From Actinomycetota bacterium (GTDB lineage: Bacteria; Actinomycetota; Actinomycetes; S36-B12; CAIYMF01), in assembly GCA_947455705.1 (NCBI GenBank), contig CANGPO010000026.1, forward strand, positions 1 through 32,463: a stretch of 32,463 nt of DNA. Reading direction: 5' to 3'. The translations under genes were made by a program, and so were the position numbers. How positions within the stretch are numbered: position 1 is the stretch's first letter; the number at the start of each line of letters is the position of its first letter. Shown here one piece after another: positions 27,759-32,463 of the stretch. The notes under the pieces were generated by a model. That model searched no databases, was not told the DNA's origin, and worked only from the letters and a program-made list of their open reading frames with translations.

Positions 27759-29033
27759 TCACTTCTCGTGGGGATCCTTGAGCGCCTTGAGATCATCGGT
27801 CGGATCGTCCGGGGTTGCGATTCCGGTCAATGGTTTACCGGCCGGTATGACGAAGTTGGGGTCACCCGCGAACGCGTCATCACGTTGCTTTTCACCCTGG
27901 GTTCGCGCGGTCAACTCGGGCACTAACTCGTAGCGGTTTCGGTAGGTTTCGATAATGGCCAAAATAGCTGCGGCCAAAGGAATTCCGATGATGGCGCCGA
28001 TCGGGCCAAAGAGTTCGACTCCGATGAACACCGCGGCCAAAGCAATCGCCGGGTGCACGTCCATCGTTGCTCTACTCACCCTCGGGGTGAAGATATAACT
28101 CTCGATCTGCTGGTAGACGGTGGCGAATGCGATGATCCAGACGACCTTCACCGGATCAACGGCCAGCGTGAACAGAGCCGGAATGGCGATACCGATGTAG
28201 GTGCCAACGGTGGGGATGAACTGAGCGACGATGCCGGCGAAGATGCCCATCGGCAGCCAGAATGGAACACCGATCAGATAGAACGCCACGACGTGGAAGA
28301 AGGCTGACAGAGCAGCCAGCACGATCTTGGAGACGACGAACCCGCCGGTCTTGATGACCGCGATATCCCAGACGGTGACGAAGACCTTCTGCATGCGAGC
28401 CGGCAGCCAGGATCCGATGATGCGACGAAGGCGCGGACCGTCGGCTGAGAGGTAATAGCCGAACACCATGATCGTCAACGTGTCGAATAGGCCGCCAAAA
28501 ACCAGGCCGAGGACGCCCAGGATGCCGCCGGCAAATGTGCTGGCCCACTCAGCGATCTTGCCCGCATCGATATTGAGTGAATCAAGGATGTGGGTGGGAT
28601 CAAGGGTGAGATGGAAGGTTTGATTCAGCCATAGCACCAAACTATTGACCGTTTCGGGGAAGCCTTTGATCAGTTCGGCGGACTGAGTTACGAAGATCCC
28701 GCCGAACAGCACGATGAATGCGATGGTCGTCAGAATGATGGCCAAAATGACCAGGCCGCTGGCGAGTCCGCGCTTGAGCCCATGGTTGGCGAGCCACGCG
28801 ACGCTCGGCTCCATGGCGATCGAGAGTAGCCACGCCAACATGAGTAGGAAGATGAAGTGACCGGCTGAATCCCACAGCCACTTCAGGATCGAAAAGGCGA
28901 CAAGGATGCTGACGGTTGCAATGACGGCACGTCGAACGGAAACCTGATCGAAGCGGACCGTGAATGTCCGGTCATCAACCGAGTCACGATCAGGTGCCGA
29001 TGTCGGCCAACCATCCTTTGGTTCGTTCGTCAT
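27759..29033 (-). CDS. AI-2E family (PerM/TqsA) membrane permease
   Basis: A 424-residue membrane protein of the AI-2E transporter family with about eight helices: two pairs near 35-75 and 88-115, then a soluble insert, then a C-terminal bundle. The motifs QFIPTVGTYIG, YQQIESYIFTPRV and FGPIGAIIGIPLAA are family hallmarks. Members include the autoinducer exporter TqsA and Na/H antiporter-like proteins, so the substrate is uncertain. The frame opens at 29096, but GAGG sits six bases before the ATG at 29033, which gives MTNEPKDGW as N-terminus. It is on the opposite strand between era and recO, an insertion into their usual order. Confidence 0.88.
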   Translation of the reverse strand: MTNEPKDGWPTSAPDRDSVDDRTFTVRFDQVSVRRAVIATVSILVAFSILKWLWDSAGHFIFLLMLAWLLSIAMEPSVAWLANHGLKRGLASGLVILAIILTTIAFIVLFGGIFVTQSAELIKGFPETVNSLVLWLNQTFHLTLDPTHILDSLNIDAGKIAEWASTFAGGILGVLGLVFGGLFDTLTIMVFGYYLSADGPRLRRIIGSWLPARMQKVFVTVWDIAVIKTGGFVVSKIVLAALSAFFHVVAFYLIGVPFWLPMGIFAGIVAQFIPTVGTYIGIAIPALFTLAVDPVKVVWIIAFATVYQQIESYIFTPRVSRATMDVHPAIALAAVFIGVELFGPIGAIIGIPLAAAILAIIETYRNRYELVPELTARTQGEKQRDDAFAGDPNFVIPAGKPLTGIATPDDPTDDLKALKDPHEK

Positions 29034-29158
29034 GTCCATCCTCATGTGCCATCCGTGCGCGTGGGCTGTGCGCCCTGCGCATGACGGTACCGACAATTCA
29101 GGTCGAATTCTTGCGTGCCAGCGTAATGATCGTCTGGTTATCGAGACACAATGGGCGG

Positions 29159-29896
29159 GTGAGCCTTTATCGAGACGAGGGAATCGTGCTTCGTGCCCAG
29201 AAATTGGGCGAAGCCGATCGCATCGTCACGCTGCTCACGCGTGATCATGGACGGGTTCGAGCTGTGGCAAAGGGAGTACGTAAGACGACCTCCCGAATCG
29301 GAGCCCGACTCGAGCCGTTTAGTCACGTTGACGTCCAGTTCTATGAGGGCCGAACCCTCGATGGGATCAGTCAGGTCGAAATTTTGAGTTCATACGGGGC
29401 CGCAATCGTCAGTGATTACGGTCGCTACACCGCCGGGCAGGCAATGCTCGAAACTGCTGAGCGGCTCACCGCGGAAGAACGTGAGCCCACAGTTCAGCAG
29501 TACCTGCTGCTCGTCGGCGGTTTGCGCGCCCTTGTTAACAATGAGCATGATCCCGGATTGATTCTTGATTCGTACCTCGTCCGATCTCTGGCAGTGGCCG
29601 GTTGGGCGCCGAGTTTTGATGCCTGTGCTCGCTGTGGGCTCGCCGGACCACATCGTTCGTTCAACGTTGCGGCTGGTGGTGCGCTCTGTGCGCAGGATCG
29701 ACTTCCCGGATCAGCGGCACCAGCTGTGGAGACCTTCACCCTGCTGGGTGCGTTGCTCGCCGGTGATTGGCACACAGCTGATTCCAGTGAGGGCCGAGCC
29801 CGCCGTGAGGCATCGGGATTGATCGCGGCCTACCTGAATTGGCAGCTTGAACGTGGGTTACGCAGCCTGCCGCTGGTTGAACGTAACGGGGTCTAG
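29159..29896 (+). CDS. recO: DNA repair protein RecO
   Basis: The recombination mediator that works with RecR (and RecF) to load RecA on SSB-coated gaps. Residues 1-78 form the OB fold starting SLYRDEGIVLRAQKLGEADRI, which is how the family begins; I therefore start at the GTG at 29159 (245 residues) although the frame is open from 28964. The C-terminal zinc site is partly kept: C156 and C159 (CARC) and C177, but the usual fourth Cys is D180 (CAQD). The GTG has no clear Shine-Dalgarno. It is divergent from the AI-2E gene, across about 125 bases. Confidence 0.92.
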   Translation: MSLYRDEGIVLRAQKLGEADRIVTLLTRDHGRVRAVAKGVRKTTSRIGARLEPFSHVDVQFYEGRTLDGISQVEILSSYGAAIVSDYGRYTAGQAMLETAERLTAEEREPTVQQYLLLVGGLRALVNNEHDPGLILDSYLVRSLAVAGWAPSFDACARCGLAGPHRSFNVAAGGALCAQDRLPGSAAPAVETFTLLGALLAGDWHTADSSEGRARREASGLIAAYLNWQLERGLRSLPLVERNGV

Positions 29897-29967
29897 ACAG
29901 TTAGGCGTCTAGCGCCACTTGGGGGTGGCTTGCACCCGACGCAGGGTGGAAGTGTCACGATGGGTTC

Positions 29968-30783
29968 GTGCCAGTTCGCGTACCGACCCCACATCCGAGC
30001 GGTGAAACCGCGCCCGCGATTCAACCTGAGCTAATCCCGCGCCATGTCGCCCTCGTTATGGACGGTAACGGCCGGTGGGCTAAGGAGCGCGGGTTACCGC
30101 GCACTGCGGGGCATGAAGCCGGTGAAGCGAGCCTGCTCGATTGCGTCCACGGTGCCATCGAACTCGGCGTTGGCTGGATTTCGGCGTACGCATTCTCGAC
30201 CGAAAACTGGCGGCGTTCACCCGATGAGGTCCGCTTCTTGATGGGTTTCAATCGCGACGTGATTCGTCGTCGTCGCGATGAGATGAATGACTTAGGGGTT
30301 CGCGTTCGCTGGGCGGGACGTCGTCCCAAACTGTGGAAGTCGGTGATCGACGAGCTGGAAGAGGCTGAACGTCTTACGGCGAAGAACACCAAGCTGACGT
30401 TGACGATGTGCGTGAACTACGGGGGCCGAGCAGAAATCGCCGATGCCACGGCAGCGATTGCCCGTGAGGTTGCTGCTGGGCGGCTGGATCCACGCAAGGT
30501 CGATGAGAAGACGGTGGCGAAGTATCTCGACGAGCCGGACATGCCTGATGTTGACCTGTTCGTTCGCTCATCTGGTGAACAGCGCACCAGTAACTTCCTG
30601 ATTTGGCAGGCTGCCTATGCCGAACTCGTTTTCGTGCCGACGCTCTGGCCCGATTTCGATCGACGGCATCTGTGGTGGGCATGTGAGCAATATGCATCAC
30701 GTGATCGTCGCTACGGGGGTGCCATTCCCCATGAGTTGCCGCCAGTTGAGCTGAGCACCACCGATCCGAAGTCACCTCGCTGA
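29968..30783 (+). CDS. uppS: Cis-prenyltransferase (undecaprenyl/decaprenyl diphosphate synthase)
   Basis: Makes the polyprenyl diphosphate carrier for peptidoglycan and other wall polymers by adding isopentenyl units in cis. The 271-residue protein has [17 protein letters not shown] with catalytic D32, [10 protein letters not shown], and the C-terminal [15 protein letters not shown] segment (cut in the family as R-x-SGE-x-R), all typical of UppS. Actinobacteria have two paralogues making Z,E-farnesyl and decaprenyl products; linkage to recO points to the long-chain synthase, as in mycobacteria, but product length is inferred. The GTG start has only a weak ribosome site. Confidence 0.94.
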   Translation: MPVRVPTPHPSGETAPAIQPELIPRHVALVMDGNGRWAKERGLPRTAGHEAGEASLLDCVHGAIELGVGWISAYAFSTENWRRSPDEVRFLMGFNRDVIRRRRDEMNDLGVRVRWAGRRPKLWKSVIDELEEAERLTAKNTKLTLTMCVNYGGRAEIADATAAIAREVAAGRLDPRKVDEKTVAKYLDEPDMPDVDLFVRSSGEQRTSNFLIWQAAYAELVFVPTLWPDFDRRHLWWACEQYASRDRRYGGAIPHELPPVELSTTDPKSPR

Positions 30784-30792
30784 GATGGTGAG

Positions 30793-31758
30793 ATGGTGAC
30801 GACTAGGCGTTGGAAGCCTACGCCGATCGAACTGTTCATCGCGGGGCTCGCGATCTTCATTCTTGCTCAGCGCTGGTTAGTGGGCCTATTCCAAGCCCCG
30901 GCCTGGCAGGCAGGTGCGACGGTTTTCGTTGCGATTGTGGTGCAGGCACTGCCATTCCTGGTGCTTGGCGTGGTGTTGTCAGGGCTGATCGCAGCCTATG
31001 TTTCACCGGCCTTCTTCGAACGAGTGCTGCCGAAGAAGCCTGCCCTTGCCGTGCCGGTTGCGGGCGCTGCTGGGGTGCTGATTCCAGGATGTGAATGCGC
31101 GTCGGTGCCTGTTGCTGGCGGGTTGATGGCTCAGGGAGTGTCACCTGCGGCCGCGCTTGCGTTCTTACTGTCGAGTCCGGCTATCAACCCGGTAGTGATC
31201 GTGTCGACCTTCGTCGCATTCCCCAACAACCACATGATGGCTCTGGCACGGTTGGTTGCCTCGTTGATCGTCGCCATCGTGATGGGTTGGGTGTGGTTGG
31301 TTTTTGGTAGAGGTGAATGGCTGCGGATTCCTCAGCGTGATCACCTCCATGGTGATACGAAGTTTGAGACCTTGTGGCGCACGGCCGCACACGACTTTCT
31401 GCACGCTGGCGGATTCTTGGTGATCGGGGGAATCACTGCGGCCATCTTGAATGTTGTGGTGCCACCGTCCTGGTTGCAGGCTGTGTCGGATAAGCCGGTG
31501 TTGTCGATCCTCGGGCTCTCCGTTCTTGCAGTCGTGCTGTGTATTTGCAGTGAGGCTGATGCATTTGTTGCTGCGTCACTGACCCAATTCTCATTAACCG
31601 CCCGGCTCGCGTTCCTCGTGGTTGGCCCCATGGTCGACATCAAACTGGTTGCCCTGCAAGTAGGAACCTTCGGTCGTCAATTCGCGGCTCGGTTTGCACC
31701 TGCCACGTTCATCGTCGCGGTGATCGTCGCCAGTGCCGTTGGATGGTGGCTGCTATGA
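30793..31758 (+). CDS. YraQ/DUF318 family permease
   Basis: A 321-residue membrane protein of the COG0701 (YraQ, DUF318) family with about eight to nine helices. Its core signature is IPGCECASVPVAGGLMAQG near 95-115 and AFLLSSPAINPVVI after it, repeated in weaker form as ICSEADAFVAAS in the second half. Family members include arsenic- and metal-linked permeases, but the substrate of this branch is not established. The ATG lies nine bases after uppS, and the stop overlaps the next gene (ATGA at 31755-31758), which encodes the usual partner. Confidence 0.9.
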   Translation: MVTTRRWKPTPIELFIAGLAIFILAQRWLVGLFQAPAWQAGATVFVAIVVQALPFLVLGVVLSGLIAAYVSPAFFERVLPKKPALAVPVAGAAGVLIPGCECASVPVAGGLMAQGVSPAAALAFLLSSPAINPVVIVSTFVAFPNNHMMALARLVASLIVAIVMGWVWLVFGRGEWLRIPQRDHLHGDTKFETLWRTAAHDFLHAGGFLVIGGITAAILNVVVPPSWLQAVSDKPVLSILGLSVLAVVLCICSEADAFVAASLTQFSLTARLAFLVVGPMVDIKLVALQVGTFGRQFAARFAPATFIVAVIVASAVGWWLL

Positions 31759-32463
31759 CCCATGATGTTGGATCGATCATTCTGATTCTGATCGGTGGTG
31801 CACTGCTTCGTATAACGTCCGAAGATGTCTATCTGCGTTACGTCAAAGAGTCGTTGAAACCGTGGCTCATTGCGTCGGGGCTGATCTTGATCGTGCTCGG
31901 ATTGCTGCAATTGGCCGACGTGTGGCGCACGGCTCGACGGGCACAGGCCTCTGGTGTACCAGCAGCGCAGGCATCACATCCTGCACCGCGGGTGGCGTGG
32001 CTCCTAGTGTTACCAATCCTGGCGATCTTCCTGATCGCACCGCCGGCCCTGGGTGCCTTCACCGCACAACGTCAGTCATCGGTCACAACGGCCCCTGATG
32101 CGACTGCGCAGGCCCCGCCGCTACCGGCCGGTGATCCGGTTGCCTTGGCCTTGAACGATTACGCATCACGCGCTATTTGGGATGACGGTAAAACCTTGGT
32201 GGGACGTAACGTCTCGATGACGGGGTTTGCAACGCCTGCACCACATGGTGGCTGGTACGTGACGCGACTAACCCTGACCTGTTGTGCAGCGGACGCGACG
32301 GTTACGAAGATTCTGGTTCTCGCTGCTGACCCGGCCTCATCACCGGCCTCATCACCGGCCTCATCACCGGCCTCATCACCGGCTCCAACACCGGCGACTA
32401 ATTCGTGGGTCACGGTGGTGGGGCATTGGGTACCAGGGGGCGGCACTCAAAGTGAGACGGCAA
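31755..32463 (+). CDS. TIGR03943 family membrane protein (partial, runs off the window)
   Basis: The first 236 codons of a gene cut by the window end. Translated in frame from the ATG at 31755 it has two N-terminal hydrophobic helices (about 5-20 and 36-55), a third near 80-102, then an outside domain with RNVSMTGFAT and TLTCCAADATV. The CCAADA motif and the order after a YraQ permease identify the TIGR03943 (YcgQ-like) family, the partner of COG0701 permeases. Function is unknown; a metal-related role is a guess from the paired cysteines. Four PASS repeats lie within the visible part. Confidence 0.82.
   Translation, partial: MTHDVGSIILILIGGALLRITSEDVYLRYVKESLKPWLIASGLILIVLGLLQLADVWRTARRAQASGVPAAQASHPAPRVAWLLVLPILAIFLIAPPALGAFTAQRQSSVTTAPDATAQAPPLPAGDPVALALNDYASRAIWDDGKTLVGRNVSMTGFATPAPHGGWYVTRLTLTCCAADATVTKILVLAADPASSPASSPASSPASSPAPTPATNSWVTVVGHWVPGGGTQSETA
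32331..32390 (+). repeat. 12-bp in-frame tandem repeat encoding PASS
   Basis: Four exact copies of CCGGCCTCATCA (32331-32378) and one diverged copy (32379-32390) encode PASS x4 then PAPT. They form a flexible Pro/Ala/Ser loop inside the outer domain of the TIGR03943 protein. Confidence 0.95.

Noticed and set aside
28964-29158. N-terminal extension of RecO by 65 codons
   Set aside because: RecO proteins start at the SLYRDEGIV segment; the extension overlaps the AI-2E gene start and its ribosome site on the other strand.
29909-29932. Small hairpins between recO and uppS (GCCAC...GTGGC)
   Set aside because: The stem is only five pairs with no T-tract; it could be chance in GC-rich sequence.

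Overview
The window is a gene-dense, moderately GC-rich bacterial chromosome segment, almost certainly from an actinobacterium (Actinomycetota). The gene order leuS - degV - comEA - comEC - holA - rpsT - lepA - acyl-CoA ligase - hemW - hrcA - dnaJ - rsmE - HIT - phoH - ybeY - corC - CDA-like - era - recO - uppS matches the conserved core neighbourhood of Mycobacterium and Streptomyces. Frequent GTG starts and many 1-14 bp gene overlaps fit this. The sequence does not let me name a genus. There is no tRNA, CRISPR array, insertion sequence or prophage gene that I can support, and no gene-free stretch above 300 bases (the longest gap is about 280 bases, between rpsT and the secreted protease).

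Layout. 1-9.4 kb: a class III aminotransferase, leucyl-tRNA synthetase of the short canonical bacterial type, a DegV fatty-acid-binding protein, the DNA-uptake pair ComEA/ComEC, and the DNA polymerase III delta subunit. rpsT runs on the opposite strand with a clear intrinsic terminator. 9.9-13 kb: a large secreted subtilase (S8, PA domain inserted, PPC-like C-terminal region), the most accessory-looking gene here. 13-18.2 kb: lepA, a long-chain acyl-CoA ligase and hemW. 18.2-19.05 kb: a proline-rich multi-pass membrane protein on the minus strand. 19.1-25.9 kb: a CIRCE operator, then hrcA-dnaJ-rsmE-HIT-phoH-ybeY-corC and a degenerate cytidine-deaminase-like gene, tightly packed. 25.9-30.8 kb: an EamA exporter, era, an AI-2E-family permease on the minus strand, recO and uppS. 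30.8 kb to the end: a YraQ/DUF318 permease overlapping a TIGR03943-type partner that runs off the window.

How the genes work together. Most are housekeeping: translation and ribosome maturation (leuS, rpsT, lepA, rsmE, ybeY, era), heat-shock control (CIRCE/hrcA/dnaJ), replication and repair (holA, recO), DNA uptake (comEA/comEC) and cell-wall lipid carrier synthesis (uppS).

I did not find a clearly new multi-gene system. The points most worth checking are: the deaminase-like protein without catalytic residues; the plant-type subtilase set into a core neighbourhood; the short-type LeuRS in an actinobacterium; the RecO with an Asp in place of its fourth zinc Cys; the YraQ/TIGR03943 pair; and several perfect short tandem repeats, two of which sit exactly on stop codons (comEA/comEC and rsmE). 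Several start sites were moved from the longest open frame using Shine-Dalgarno spacing, family N-termini or the CIRCE position, as noted in each entry.
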